Assembly (NCBI RefSeq): GCF_024979255.1
Contig: NZ_JANLCN010000006.1
Span: 239,931-303,930 of the forward strand
DNA length: 64,000 nt
Reading direction: 5' to 3'
Source: Herbiconiux moechotypicola
GTDB lineage: Bacteria; Actinomycetota; Actinomycetes; Actinomycetales; Microbacteriaceae
The notes under the pieces: generated by a model
The model's database searches: none
The model's input: only the letters and a program-made list of their open reading frames with translations
Told to the model about the DNA's origin: nothing
Translations under genes and position numbers: made by a program
In this document: one piece after another, positions 7,833 to 18,000 of the stretch
Position numbering within the stretch: the first letter of the stretch is position 1
How the letters are laid out: the number at the start of each line of letters is the position of its first letter

Positions 7833-8471
7833 GTGCTGCGCCTGCTCGTGGCTACCGCGGCCGCGGTGGCGCTGGTGTTCGACTACGACTACGTGCTGGG
7901 GTTCAGCACCTTCTCCACCGAGAACTACTTCAGCTACTTCACCTTCCAGAGCAACCTCCTCAACGTGGTGGTGCTCGGCTCGTCGGGCATCCTCCTGCTC
8001 TCGGGTCACACGGTGGGCCGCATCCTCGTGAGCGTGCGGGCGATGGCCACCTGCTACGTCCTGGTATCCGGGATCGTGTTCGCGCTCATCGTCTCGCAGG
8101 CGGGGAGCCATCACTACCGCATCGAGGTGCCGTGGACGAGTCAGCTGCTGCACTTCTACCTGCCCGTCGTGGTGGTGGCCGACTGGCTGGTGGGCGTGGG
8201 GAGGGTGCCACTGCGCTGGCGGGTCGTGCCTCTCGTGCTCGTGTTCCCCGTGGTCTGGGGCGTCTTCACGCTCATCCGGGGCTCGATCGTGGGATGGTAC
8301 CCCTACTTCTTTCTCGACCCCGCCCAGGTGAGCGGGCCGGGGGAGTTCGCCCTCTACTGCGGAATCGCGCTCGGGCTGTTCGCCTCCATCACGGCTGGAC
8401 TGGTGTGGGCGTCGAGGTGGCGATCAGGGACTCGTCCACGAAGGGTTCGAGCGTCTGCAGCGCGGCGCTGA
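7833..8471 (+). CDS. Pr6Pr-type integral membrane protein
   Basis: A membrane protein of about 212 residues with six predicted hydrophobic segments, FSYFTFQSNLLNVVVL and HFYLPVVVVADWLV among them, resembling the Pr6Pr (FAR-17a/AIG1-like) family of unknown function. The start is uncertain. The strong gaggaggag site at 7791-7799 has no ATG, GTG or TTG at normal spacing. The first in-frame start codon is GTG 7833, about 33 bases away, and a natural-looking N-terminus TRARRIVGVLRLL would require initiation at a rare codon near 7803-7806. The 3' end overlaps the convergent amine oxidase gene by 83 bp. Confidence 0.7.
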   Translation: MLRLLVATAAAVALVFDYDYVLGFSTFSTENYFSYFTFQSNLLNVVVLGSSGILLLSGHTVGRILVSVRAMATCYVLVSGIVFALIVSQAGSHHYRIEVPWTSQLLHFYLPVVVVADWLVGVGRVPLRWRVVPLVLVFPVVWGVFTLIRGSIVGWYPYFFLDPAQVSGPGEFALYCGIALGLFASITAGLVWASRWRSGTRPRRVRASAARR

Positions 8472-9885
8472 CGAACTCCGCGTCGCCCTGGGTCGCGACC
8501 GTGCCCACCGCATCCGCCGCCGTGAGCCCCACGAGCACGGGCTGCCCGGTGGCGGGGAGCAGGTTGACCCACTCGCTCACCACGGAGGTGTCTCCGAGCA
8601 CCGAGAGCACCGTCGCATCGGCCGACCAGAAGGGCGTGTCGAACCGCAGCCAGAGCTGCTCGAGGGTGCCCATGCCGAGCGATTCCAGCGCGCCGGTCGT
8701 CACCTCGGGCAGCGGGGGATCGAACTCGATGGTGCCGGCCTGCAGCACGCCGAGCGGCACCGTCACCACCACGCGGTCGACCGAGAGCGACTCGCCGGTG
8801 CCGAAGCGGAGGCTCACGCCCTCGTCGTCGTAGCCGACGCGCACGACCGTCGCGCCGAGCAGGACGTCGAGGCCGTCGAGCGCGTCCGACACGACGGTGC
8901 CGAGGCCTCCCACCACGAGGCGCTGCTCGGCGGGGTCGATGCCCGGCGCTCCGCGCTCGAGTCCGTAAGCGGCCGAGAGGCGGAAGGCGCCGGCCCCGTA
9001 CGCGGTGGCGACGAAGGTGTCGAGGTAGTGCGTGAGGAGCTCGGCCTGGGTGGGCGCGGTGGGCGCGGTGTCGGATGTCGTCGTCGAGGTCGCGGATGCT
9101 GCGCGCGTGGCGGTCGCCGAGGCCGAGGCGGCACCCGACTCGGCGAGGGCGGCGGCCAGCGAGATGTCGGGCGAGCCGGTGCGCGCCCAGTCGGTGGCCG
9201 CGGTCACGGCGTCGGCCGGAGCATCCGAGCCGGGCACCACCGTGCCCCCCGCGGTGCGGATCTCGCTCGTGGAATCGAGACCGATGCTGTCCACCCCCGA
9301 GCTGCGCAGCGCCGAGAGCGCGTCGAGCCCGACCGTCGCCGCGCCCAGTTCGACCGGGAACGCCCAGCCGTCGGGCTGACGGGTGTCGATCCTTCCGCCG
9401 AGCCGATCGCGGGCTTCGATCACCACCACGTCGAAGCCCGCGTCGGTGAGCGCCCGGGCCGCGGTCGCACCGGCCAGACCCGCCCCCACCACCGCGATGC
9501 GCTCGCCCGGCGCCGCGACGGCCGCCACGCGGTCGGCCGCGCTCTCACCCGACTGTGCGGCACCCCGCAGGGTGCCGGGGAACTCGCTGGAGGTCGCCTC
9601 GCCGGCCAGAAGCACCCGGCCGCCCACCGTCTCCCGCAGCGTCGCCCGGTCGCCGGGGCCGCCTCCCGCCGGGATCATGCTGAACGAGCCCAGCGAGTAC
9701 GGATCCGTCGACCAGGCGCTGCGCACGAACGCCGCCGGTGCGGGCACGCGCCCGGGCACCGTCGTGGGCGTGGGCGTGGGCGTGGGTGCGGGCGGCGTGG
9801 GAACGCACCCCGACAGAGTGCCGAGCGCGGCGAGTGACAGGGCGGAGAGCGCCCCGCTGAGAAAGACGCGTCGCTCGATGTCCAC
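8389..9885 (-). CDS. Lipoprotein flavin amine oxidase with permuted domain order
   Basis: This 498-residue protein has a signal peptide with an arginine pair (ERRVFLSG) and the lipobox LSGC (Cys27), then a PTPTP linker. Residues about 58-120 contain WSTDPYSLGSFSM and LLAGEATSSEFPGTLRGA. In ordinary flavin monoamine oxidases that is the C-terminal FAD-binding block. Only afterwards comes the usual N-terminal Rossmann motif VVGAGLAG (134-139) with EARDRLGGRI. The protein ends just after the substrate-domain segments VTVPLGVLQAGTIEFDPPLP and FWSADATVLS, exactly where the displaced block would normally begin. The order therefore looks circularly permuted. It is probably anchored outside the membrane and oxidises an amine or phenol. 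The central Ala/Thr-rich stretch is low complexity. Confidence 0.82.
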   Translation of the reverse strand: MDIERRVFLSGALSALSLAALGTLSGCVPTPPAPTPTPTPTTVPGRVPAPAAFVRSAWSTDPYSLGSFSMIPAGGGPGDRATLRETVGGRVLLAGEATSSEFPGTLRGAAQSGESAADRVAAVAAPGERIAVVGAGLAGATAARALTDAGFDVVVIEARDRLGGRIDTRQPDGWAFPVELGAATVGLDALSALRSSGVDSIGLDSTSEIRTAGGTVVPGSDAPADAVTAATDWARTGSPDISLAAALAESGAASASATATRAASATSTTTSDTAPTAPTQAELLTHYLDTFVATAYGAGAFRLSAAYGLERGAPGIDPAEQRLVVGGLGTVVSDALDGLDVLLGATVVRVGYDDEGVSLRFGTGESLSVDRVVVTVPLGVLQAGTIEFDPPLPEVTTGALESLGMGTLEQLWLRFDTPFWSADATVLSVLGDTSVVSEWVNLLPATGQPVLVGLTAADAVGTVATQGDAEFVSAALQTLEPFVDESLIATSTPTPVQP

Positions 9886-9943
9886 GTCTCCACGTTAGCG
9901 GGGCTGCCGTGACGTTGCCGGGAAGGGCTGGGATGATGGGCGG

Positions 9944-10390
9944 GTGATCGCGATCGAACTGGCCAGGGCTCTCCGCACCGCGGGGCTGCGCTGGCACCCG
10001 CGCTCGGGCGACGCCTTCGTCGTGGAGACCGCCGACGGGGGAGACGAGGTGTTCACCGTGAGCGAGATGACGGTCGACCTGCACGAGTTCCCCGGCGGCA
10101 CCGTGATCGGCTTCAACGGCACCACCGAGTGGGCGCTCGACTCGGTGGCGTTCGCCGACGCCCTCTGGCTGCCCGCCGAGTCCCAACTGCGCGAGATCCT
10201 CCGCGACGGCTTCCACAGCCTCGTCGTCGAGCGCGCGGCGGGCGAGACCGTCTACCTCGTGACCGCCACGATCCGCGGCGAACGGTGCACCTTCGAGGCG
10301 CAGAGCGCCGAGAACGCCTACGGCGAAGCGGTGCTCGACCTCATCCTGCGCACCATCGTCGACGAGGGAGATGACCGGGGAATAGGCTGA
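9944..10390 (+). CDS. Conserved actinobacterial protein of unknown function
   Basis: This small soluble protein of 148 residues contains LRTAGLRWHPRSGDAFV, FTVSEMTVDLHEFPGG and IGFNGTTEWALDSV. Homologues in actinobacteria are, from memory, often labelled pilus assembly CpaE. However, no P-loop or receiver domain of true CpaE is present, so that name is not supported here. The GTG at 9944 is used; no strong ribosome site is visible. It ends four bases before the aldo/keto reductase and may be cotranscribed with it. Function not known. Confidence 0.7.
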   Translation: MIAIELARALRTAGLRWHPRSGDAFVVETADGGDEVFTVSEMTVDLHEFPGGTVIGFNGTTEWALDSVAFADALWLPAESQLREILRDGFHSLVVERAAGETVYLVTATIRGERCTFEAQSAENAYGEAVLDLILRTIVDEGDDRGIG

Positions 10391-10394
10391 GACG

Positions 10395-11225
10395 ATGACC
10401 GACAGCCCTGTTCCCCTCATCACCCTCAACAACGGCGTCACCATCCCGCAGCTCGGGTTCGGCGTCTTCAAAGTCGATCCCGACAAGACCGGCCGCATCG
10501 TGCGCGACGCCCTCGACGTGGGCTACCGCCACCTCGACACCGCGGCGATCTACCACAACGAAGAGGGTGTCGGCCACGCCATCAAGGAGGCCGGCGTGCC
10601 GCGCGACGAGCTCTTCGTCACCACCAAGCTGTGGAACGACTCGCAGACCGACGCGCTCACGGCCTTCGACAAGTCGCTCGCGCGCCTGCAGCTCGACTAC
10701 GTCGACCTCTACCTCATCCACTGGCCCACCCCCGAGCGCGACACCTACGTCGAGGCGTGGCGGTCGCTCGAGGCCATCCTCGAGTCCGGTCGCGCGAAGG
10801 CGATCGGCGTGTCGAACTTCACCGTCGACCACCTCGAGCGGCTCCTCGCCGAGACCGACGTCGTGCCGGCCGTCAACCAGGTCGAGCTGCACGTCGACTT
10901 CCAGCAGGCGGAGCTGCGCGCCTACGCGGCGGAGCACGGCATCGCCATCGAGGCGTGGGGTCCGCTCGGCCAGGGGCGCATCAACGAGTCGGAGGAGCTC
11001 GCCGCGATCGCGGCGGCGCACGGCAAGACGGTCGCGCAGACGATCCTGCGCTGGCACCTCGACGTGGGCAACATCGTCATCCCGAAGAGCAACAACAAAG
11101 ACCGCATGGCCGAGAACTTCGACCTCTTCGACTTCTCGCTGAGCGCCGCCGAGATCGCCACCATCGCCACGCTCGACCGTGGTGAGGACGGCCGCAACGG
11201 GTCGCACCCGCTCAAGGTCAACTGA
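10395..11225 (+). CDS. Aldo/keto reductase
   Basis: This 276-residue TIM-barrel oxidoreductase carries the full catalytic tetrad: Asp48 and Tyr53 in YRHLDTAAIY, Lys78 in VTTKLWN and His109 in LIHWP. The NADPH-binding end is IVIPKSNNKDRMAEN. It resembles the bacterial 2,5-diketo-D-gluconate reductase/AKR5 group, which reduces aldehydes and ketones, including sugar-derived and toxic carbonyls, in the cytoplasm. It follows the unknown gene by four bases and converges on the DUF1295 gene two bases downstream. Confidence 0.93.
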   Translation: MTDSPVPLITLNNGVTIPQLGFGVFKVDPDKTGRIVRDALDVGYRHLDTAAIYHNEEGVGHAIKEAGVPRDELFVTTKLWNDSQTDALTAFDKSLARLQLDYVDLYLIHWPTPERDTYVEAWRSLEAILESGRAKAIGVSNFTVDHLERLLAETDVVPAVNQVELHVDFQQAELRAYAAEHGIAIEAWGPLGQGRINESEELAAIAAAHGKTVAQTILRWHLDVGNIVIPKSNNKDRMAENFDLFDFSLSAAEIATIATLDRGEDGRNGSHPLKVN

Positions 11226-11227
11226 GC

Positions 11228-12055
11228 TCAGCTCGTCACGACCTCCGCCTTCCGGCGCCGGGGAAACCACGGCACGAGGGCGGAGGTCGTCTTCTTGTAG
11301 TCGGCGTACTCGGGGTACTTCGACAGCGTGATGCTCTCGGTGAACACGGTCGATCCGATGAACAGGGTGGTGAGCAGAACCGCACCCGCCACCGTCCAGC
11401 TCAGCACGGTGCCGGCCGACACCGCGCCGACGAAGAAGAACACCCACCACTGCGCCTGCTCGAAGAAGAAGTTCGGGTGGCGCGCGAACCGGAACAGGCC
11501 CGTGGTGAGGAATCGCGGATGCGGGTCGCGGCCCGCATCCGACTCGGCTCGCTTCCACGCATGGAAGTCCCACTGCTGCTGGTCGGCCACGGTCTCCCCG
11601 ACGAGGAAGGCCAGGAAGAGCAGGAGCAGGACGGCATCGAGCCACCCGAACGGCGTGCTCTGGTTCTGGAACGCCAGGAAGGCCGGCATCGTGATGAGCA
11701 GCAGGATCACGTTCTGGTAGATCGTGATGAAGAAGACGTTGAAGAGCTGGAAGCGGGCGGGCGACATGCGCGCGCGCAGCACCGCCCAGCGGTAGTCCTC
11801 CCCGCCGCGGGCGTAGCCGCCCTTGCGCGAGAAGTTGAAGGTGAGCCGCGCGCCCCAGAGGGTCACCACGACCGCCATGAGGGTGAGCCGTGGATCGTCG
11901 AACCCCGCCGCGCCCGCGAAGATCCAGACGTAGACGACAGGCACCACCGACCAGATGCGGTCGACCCAGGAGTACTCCCGGGTGACGACGGAGAGCACCC
12001 ACACCGCCACGCAGACGGCGGCGAACACCCAGAGACACGCGATCAACGGAGCCAT
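11228..12055 (-). CDS. DUF1295 membrane protein (steroid 5-alpha-reductase-like fold)
   Basis: A membrane protein of 275 residues with about seven hydrophobic segments. The C-terminal signature GLFRFARHPNFFFEQAQWW is the cofactor-binding motif shared by DUF1295, steroid reductase and isoprenylcysteine methyltransferase-like proteins. Those relatives reduce or methylate lipids at the membrane; the substrate of the bacterial DUF1295 group is not established. It is convergent with the aldo/keto reductase and divergent from garA. Confidence 0.85.
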   Translation of the reverse strand: MAPLIACLWVFAAVCVAVWVLSVVTREYSWVDRIWSVVPVVYVWIFAGAAGFDDPRLTLMAVVVTLWGARLTFNFSRKGGYARGGEDYRWAVLRARMSPARFQLFNVFFITIYQNVILLLITMPAFLAFQNQSTPFGWLDAVLLLLFLAFLVGETVADQQQWDFHAWKRAESDAGRDPHPRFLTTGLFRFARHPNFFFEQAQWWVFFFVGAVSAGTVLSWTVAGAVLLTTLFIGSTVFTESITLSKYPEYADYKKTTSALVPWFPRRRKAEVVTS

Positions 12056-12171
12056 GTCGAAAGTGTAGGCGGGTGCGTCGCCCGAGCGCCGGATTGGGGT
12101 GTTTCACGCCGAATTGGGAGTGGGCCTACGGCCGGAATCGACTACGCTGGTCGGAGCAAGGAGGGCAGCTG

Positions 12172-12657
12172 ATGGCGAACGACGCACGCGACGACGATCA
12201 CACGACGATCATCCCCGTCGCCCCCGCGACCGGCGACACGACGCTGTCGCTGACCGGCGAGTTCGCCGCTCAGCTGGCGGCGCTCGAGGCCGGTGTGACG
12301 GGCGAGGAGCTCGAGTCGATCGCGGCCCTCCCGTCCGGCTCCGCACTGCTCATCGTGCGGCGGGGCCCCAACGCCGGTGCCCGGTTCCTCCTCGACACGG
12401 CGGTCTCGACGGTCGGCAGGCACCCCAACGCCGACATCTTCCTCGACGACGTCACGGTCTCCCGCCGTCACGCGGAGTTCGCCCGCCACGGCCACAGCTT
12501 CGTGGTGCGCGACCTCGGCTCGCTCAACGGCACCTATGTGGGTGGCGTCCGAGTCGAGGAGGCCCTCCTCGACGACGGCACCGAGGTGCAGATCGGCAAG
12601 TTCCGTCTCACGTTCTACCCCTCACGCATCGACGTGGCGACTGCCGCGGGCCACTAG
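12172..12657 (+). CDS. garA: GarA/OdhI-type FHA protein, 2-oxoglutarate metabolism switch
   Basis: The protein is 161 residues. ATG 12172 has the strong site aaggaggg. The C-terminal FHA domain (about 60-150) reads GSALLIVRRGPNAGARFLLD, GRHPNADIFLDD, SRRHAEF and GSLNGTYVGG, and follows the mycobacterial and corynebacterial proteins closely. The N-terminus has a Thr-Thr pair (DTTLS, residues 22-26) at the position of the ETT phosphosite. In relatives the unphosphorylated form inhibits 2-oxoglutarate dehydrogenase and adjusts glutamate synthesis; phosphorylation by Ser/Thr kinases relieves this by self-binding of the FHA domain. It overlaps ftsR by one base. Confidence 0.92.
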   Translation: MANDARDDDHTTIIPVAPATGDTTLSLTGEFAAQLAALEAGVTGEELESIAALPSGSALLIVRRGPNAGARFLLDTAVSTVGRHPNADIFLDDVTVSRRHAEFARHGHSFVVRDLGSLNGTYVGGVRVEEALLDDGTEVQIGKFRLTFYPSRIDVATAAGH

Positions 12658-13376
12658 TGGCGGCCGCTCCGAACGCGCGACGCTCCTCCGAACCGATCGT
12701 CGCCGACGCCACCGCGCCGGTGCTGGGCATCGGCCAGGTTCTCGCGAAGCTCAGTACCGAGTTCCCCGAACTCACCCCGTCGAAGCTGCGCTTCCTCGAG
12801 GAGCGCGGGCTCGTGCATCCGGCCCGCACGCCGTCGGGCTACCGCAAGTTCTCGCAGAACGACCTCAGCCGCTTGAAGCTCATCCTGGGTCTTCAGCGAG
12901 ACTGCTACCTGCCGCTCGCGGTCATCAAGGACTACCTCGCCGACGTCGACGCCGGCCTCAACCCGCCGATGCCCGGTGCCGCGCTTCCCGGCGGCCCCTC
13001 GCTGCTGCAGACGGGGCGGCGGCTCAGCCGCGACGAGCTCACCCGCGAGGCCGGTGCCACGCCCATGCTCGTGCAGGACGCCTTCTCGTCTCACGTGCTG
13101 GTGCCCGCCGACTCGTATGGCGAGGAGTCGCTGGTGGTGCTGAAAGCGCTCGTCGAACTGCAGCGCTCGGGCATCGAACCCCGTCATCTCCGGGGCTTCC
13201 GTCAGGCCACCGAGCGCGAGCTCGGGCTCATCGAGAGCGCGCTCATGCCCGTCGCCCGGCGGCGCGACCCGTCGAGCCGTGCGAAGGCCGCCGAGCTGGC
13301 GCGCGAGATCGCCGGGCAGCTCGAGGTCGTGCGGTCGAGCCTCATCCGTTCGGCTCTCGGGCGCATCGCGCCGTGA
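12657..13376 (+). CDS. ftsR: FtsR-type MerR regulator
   Basis: The protein is about 239 residues. The GTG at 12657 shares its first base with the garA stop, so the two are translationally coupled. The MerR helix-turn-helix is at residues 20-90 (LTPSKLRFLEERGLVHPARTP, SGYRKFSQNDLSRLKLIL). The C-terminal half is helical and lacks cysteines of metal sensors. The garA-merR order matches Rv1827-Rv1828 and odhI-ftsR, where FtsR activates ftsZ in Corynebacterium. Here ftsZ is 35 kb downstream in the same window, so the same circuit is plausible. Confidence 0.88.
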   Translation: MAAAPNARRSSEPIVADATAPVLGIGQVLAKLSTEFPELTPSKLRFLEERGLVHPARTPSGYRKFSQNDLSRLKLILGLQRDCYLPLAVIKDYLADVDAGLNPPMPGAALPGGPSLLQTGRRLSRDELTREAGATPMLVQDAFSSHVLVPADSYGEESLVVLKALVELQRSGIEPRHLRGFRQATERELGLIESALMPVARRRDPSSRAKAAELAREIAGQLEVVRSSLIRSALGRIAP

Positions 13377-13448
13377 TCGCGCACCCGCCCGCATCCGGCG
13401 CCGGCGGGGCAATCACCGCGACACGCCGAGCGTGAACACGCGATGTCG

Positions 13449-13477
13449 TTGCTCCGGGCTGCACGCCTCGCTACCGT
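13449..13477 (+). promoter_or_regulatory. Predicted sigma70-type promoter for the second merR gene
   Basis: TTGCTC at 13449-13454, a 17-bp spacer and TACCGT at 13472-13477 lie 55 bp before the ATG at 13532. They sit in the 155-bp gap between the two merR genes, where no other coding signal is seen. Confidence 0.45.
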
Positions 13478-13531
13478 GGGGTGAGCACGCGGTGCGCGAC
13501 GAGCGCCGGGTGAGGAGCATGGAAGGCCCTG

Positions 13532-14080
<549 letters not shown>

Positions 14081-14086
14081 CTGCTC

Positions 14087-14114
14087 AGTTAGCTAGCTGG
14101 CTGGCTGGCCGGCC
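14087..14114. repeat. Short tagc/ggcc-rich repeat between merR and parA
   Basis: The 51-bp convergent gap holds a degenerate 4-bp tandem run (tagctagctggctggctggc) followed by the palindrome ggccggcc. No T-tract follows, so it is not a typical terminator. Confidence 0.45.
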
Positions 14115-14131
14115 AAGCCGTGAGCTGGTAG

Positions 14132-14941
14132 CTACGCCTTGAGTTCGGCGTACTCGCCGACGCGGCCGGTGCGCATGACGCGCTCGAGCAGCAGGTCGAA
14201 GTTGCGCGCCATCTCCTGAGCACCCTCGCCGGGCCACACGTGCAGCGGCTTCGCCGCGCCCTGCGCCTGCTGCAGCGAGGTGCGCTCGGGCAGCTGGGGC
14301 GAGAGCACCAGTGGGCCGAACATGTCGCGCAGCTCCTTGATGCGGAACTGGTGCTCGAGCGACTGCGAGCGCACGCGGTTCACGATGATGCCGAGCGGCT
14401 GCAGCCGGGGCGACAGCCCGCGGCGGATCTCCTCGATCGCCCGCAGCGCGCGGTCGGCGGCGGCCACCGAGAACAACCCCGGCTCGGTCACGACCGAGAC
14501 CCGGTCGGAGGCGGCCCAGGCGGTGCGCGTGAGCGCGTTGAGCGAGGGGGCGCAGTCGATGAGCACGAGGTCGTACTCGCTCTCCACGGTGGCGAGGGCC
14601 TCTTCGAGCTTCCAGATGTCGCGGATGCTCGGGTGCGGGCCGTCGAAGTTGAGGGCCGACGGGCTGCCGATGAGCACGTCGATCTTGCCGCCGCGGTCTT
14701 TCGTCCACCCCGAGGGCGCGATCGCCGCCCGGACGATCTTCTCCTTGGGCGAGGCGAGCACGTCGGCGACGTTGAGGTGACCCGCGGTGCGGATGTCCAT
14801 GCCCGTCGACACGTCGGACTGGGGGTCGAGATCGACGACGAGGGTGCGCAGACCCTTGGCGAACGCGGCCGAGGCGAGCCCGAGCGTCACTGTGGTCTTG
14901 CCCACACCTCCCTTGAGGGACGAGACGCTGAGTACATGCAC
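14132..14941 (-). CDS. ParA/MinD-family ATPase
   Basis: The protein is 269 residues. The GTG at 14941 gives MHVLSVSSLKGGVGKTT, with the deviant Walker A including signature Lys10 and catalytic Lys15. VVDLDPQSD (A') and LVLIDCAPS (Walker B) follow. Such ATPases form ATP-dependent dimers on DNA or membrane and position chromosomes, plasmids or division proteins. No parB lies beside it, so it is an orphan; a role in septum or polar positioning is possible given its relatives, but this is inference. It is divergent from pyc across 75 bp that must hold both promoters. Confidence 0.88.
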   Translation of the reverse strand: MHVLSVSSLKGGVGKTTVTLGLASAAFAKGLRTLVVDLDPQSDVSTGMDIRTAGHLNVADVLASPKEKIVRAAIAPSGWTKDRGGKIDVLIGSPSALNFDGPHPSIRDIWKLEEALATVESEYDLVLIDCAPSLNALTRTAWAASDRVSVVTEPGLFSVAAADRALRAIEEIRRGLSPRLQPLGIIVNRVRSQSLEHQFRIKELRDMFGPLVLSPQLPERTSLQQAQGAAKPLHVWPGEGAQEMARNFDLLLERVMRTGRVGEYAELKA

Positions 14942-15016
14942 AATCGAATACGTTACCTTCACTAGGCTGGGAGAACCTAACCGTTCGCTGTGCGCGGGAC
15001 TGTGTGAAAGGTCTGC

Positions 15017-18000
15017 ATGTTCAAGAAGATCCTTGTGGCCAACCGCGGCGAGATCGCGATCCGGGCGTTCCGGGCCGCCTACGAGCTGGGTGCCCGCACC
15101 GTCGCGGTGTTCCCCTACGAGGACCGCAACTCGATGCACCGGCTGAAGGCCGACGAGGCCTACCAGATCGGTGAGGTCGGGCATCCGGTGCGTGCCTATC
15201 TCGATGTGTCGGAGATCATCCGGGTGGCTCTCGAGTCGGGTGCAGACGCCATCTACCCGGGTTACGGCTTCCTGTCGGAGAACCCCGAGCTCGCACGCGC
15301 CGCCGCCGAGAACGGCATCACCTTTATCGGGCCCGGCGAGCACGTGCTCGAGATGGCGGGCAACAAGGTCACGGCCAAGGAGCACGCGATCGCGGCTGGT
15401 GTGCCTGTGCTGGCGTCGTCGCCGGCCACGACCGACATCGAGGTGCTGCTCGCCGCCGCCGACGAGATCGGGTTCCCGGTGTTCGCGAAGGCGGTCGCGG
15501 GCGGCGGTGGGCGCGGGATGCGCCGGGTCGAGACCCGTGAAGAACTGCGGCCGGCGCTCGAGGCGGCGATGCGAGAGGCCGACAGCGCGTTCGGCGACCC
15601 GACGATGTTCTTGGAGCAAGCGGTGCTGAGGCCCCGGCACATCGAGGTGCAGATCCTCGCCGACGGTGCGGGGGAGACGCTGCACCTGTTCGAGCGCGAC
15701 TGCTCCGTGCAGCGGCGCAACCAGAAGGTGGTGGAGATCGCTCCGGCGCCGAACATCTCCGACGAGCTCCGCGAGGCCCTGCACTCCGACGCGATCAAGT
15801 TCGCGCGCTCGATCTCGTACGTGAACGCGGGCACGGTCGAGTTCCTCGTCGACACAGTGGGGGAGCGGGCAGGCCGGCACGTGTTCATCGAGATGAACCC
15901 GCGCATCCAGGTGGAGCACACGGTCACCGAGGAGGTGACCGACGTCGACCTCGTGCAGTCGCAGATGCTCATCGCCTCGGGGGCGACCTTCGCCGAGCTG
16001 GGGCTCAGTCAGGAGTCGATCGTGCTGCACGGCGCCGCACTGCAGTGCCGCATCACGACGGAGGACCCGACGGCCGGCTTCCGCCCCGACACCGGCAAGA
16101 TCGCCGCGTACCGGTCGCCCGGGGGTGCGGGCGTGCGCCTGGACGGCGGTACGGTCGATGTCGGTGCGCAGATCAGCCCGCACTTCGACAGCATGCTGGC
16201 GAAGATGACCTGCCGCGGCCGCGACTTCCCGGCGGCCGTGCGACGGGCCCGTCGTGCGCTGGCCGAGTTCCGCATCCGCGGTGTCTCGACGAACATCCCG
16301 TTCCTGCAGGGTGTGCTCGACGACCCGGACTTCATCGCGGGCGACCTCTCGACGAGCTTCATCGAGGAGCGGCCGCAGCTGCTCGCGGGGCACCGGTCGA
16401 AAGACCGCGGTACCAAGATCCTCAACTGGCTCGCCGACGTGACGGTGAACCAGCCCAATGGCGCCCGGGTCGGCGCGGCCGACCCGGTGCAGAAGCTGCC
16501 CGCGCTCGACCTCTCGGTGCCGGCTCCGGCGGGGTCGCGTCAGCGGCTGCTCGAGCTCGGCCCGGCGGGATTCGCGGCGGCGCTGCGCACGCAGACCGCT
16601 CTGGCCGTGACCGAGACGACGATGCGCGATGCGCACCAGTCCCTGCTCGCGACCCGCGTGCGCACGCGCGACCTGGTGGCCGTGGCACCGTACGTGGCCC
16701 GGCTCACCCCCGGGCTGCTGAGCGTGGAGGCCTGGGGTGGTGCCACCTACGACGTGGCCCTCCGCTTCCTCGGCGAAGACCCCTGGGAGCGCCTCGCCGC
16801 GCTGCGGGAGGCCCTGCCCAACGTGGCCGTGCAGATGCTGCTGCGTGGCCGCAACACGGTCGGCTACACGCCGTACCCGACCGAGGTGACAGATGCGTTC
16901 GTCGCCGAGGCGGCGGCCACCGGCGTCGACGTGTTCCGCATCTTCGACGCGCTCAACGACGTGTCGCAGATGCGCCCCGCGATCGACGCCGTGCTCGCGA
17001 CGGGCAGCACGGTGGCCGAGGTGGCCGTCTGCTACACGGGCGACCTGCTCAACCCCGCCGAAGACCTCTACACCCTCGACTACTACCTGCGGCTCGCGGA
17101 GCAGATCGTCGAGGCCGGCGCCCACGTGCTCGCCGTGAAGGACATGGCGGGACTGCTGCGCCCCGCCGCCGGTGCGAAGCTCGTGAGCGCGCTGCGGGAG
17201 CGGTTCGACCTGCCGGTGCACGTGCACACGCACGACACCGCGGGCGGGCAGCTCGCGACTCTCCTGGCGGTCTCGGCCGCGGGAGCCGACGCGGTCGACG
17301 TCGCGGCGGCGCCCCTCTCGGGCACCACCTCGCAGCCGTCGCTCTCGGCCCTCGTCGCCGCGCTCGCCCACACCGACCGTGACACCGGGCTCTCGCTGCA
17401 GGCCGTCTCCGACCTGGAGCCCTACTGGGAGGCCGTGCGCCAGCTCTATCGCCCCTTCGAGTCGGGGCTGCCCGGTCCCACGGGCCGCGTCTACAACCAC
17501 GAGATCCCGGGCGGGCAGCTCTCGAACCTGCGCCAACAGGCCATCGCCCTCGGACTCGCCGACGACTTCGAACTCATCGAAGACCTCTACGCGGCCGCGA
17601 ACCGCATCCTGGGCCGCATCCCGAAGGTCACCCCGTCGTCGAAGGTCGTGGGCGACCTCGCCCTGCACCTCGCGGCGGTCAAGGCCGACCCGGCCGACTT
17701 CGAGCAGAACCCGGGTGCCTACGACATCCCCGACAGCGTGATCGGGTTCATGGCCGGCGAGCTCGGCGAACTGCCCGGCGGCTGGCCGGAGCCGTTCCGC
17801 AGCAAGGTGCTCGCGGGCCGCGACGTGAAGGTGGGCATCACCCCGCTCGAGGCAGACGACCGGGATGCGCTGGCCGGCGACCCCGCCACGCGGAAGGCCG
17901 CGCTCAACCGGCTGCTGTTCCCCGCCCCCACCCGCACCTTCGAGCAGCTGCGGGAGCTCTTCGGCGACCTCAGCGTGGTCGACACCGTCGACTACCTCTA

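Noticed and set aside
12099..12656. Long upstream extension of the ftsR frame through garA
   Set aside because: This frame within garA is Arg/Gly/His-rich and without domains, while garA in the other frame shows a full FHA domain. GTG 12657 is the sensible ftsR start.
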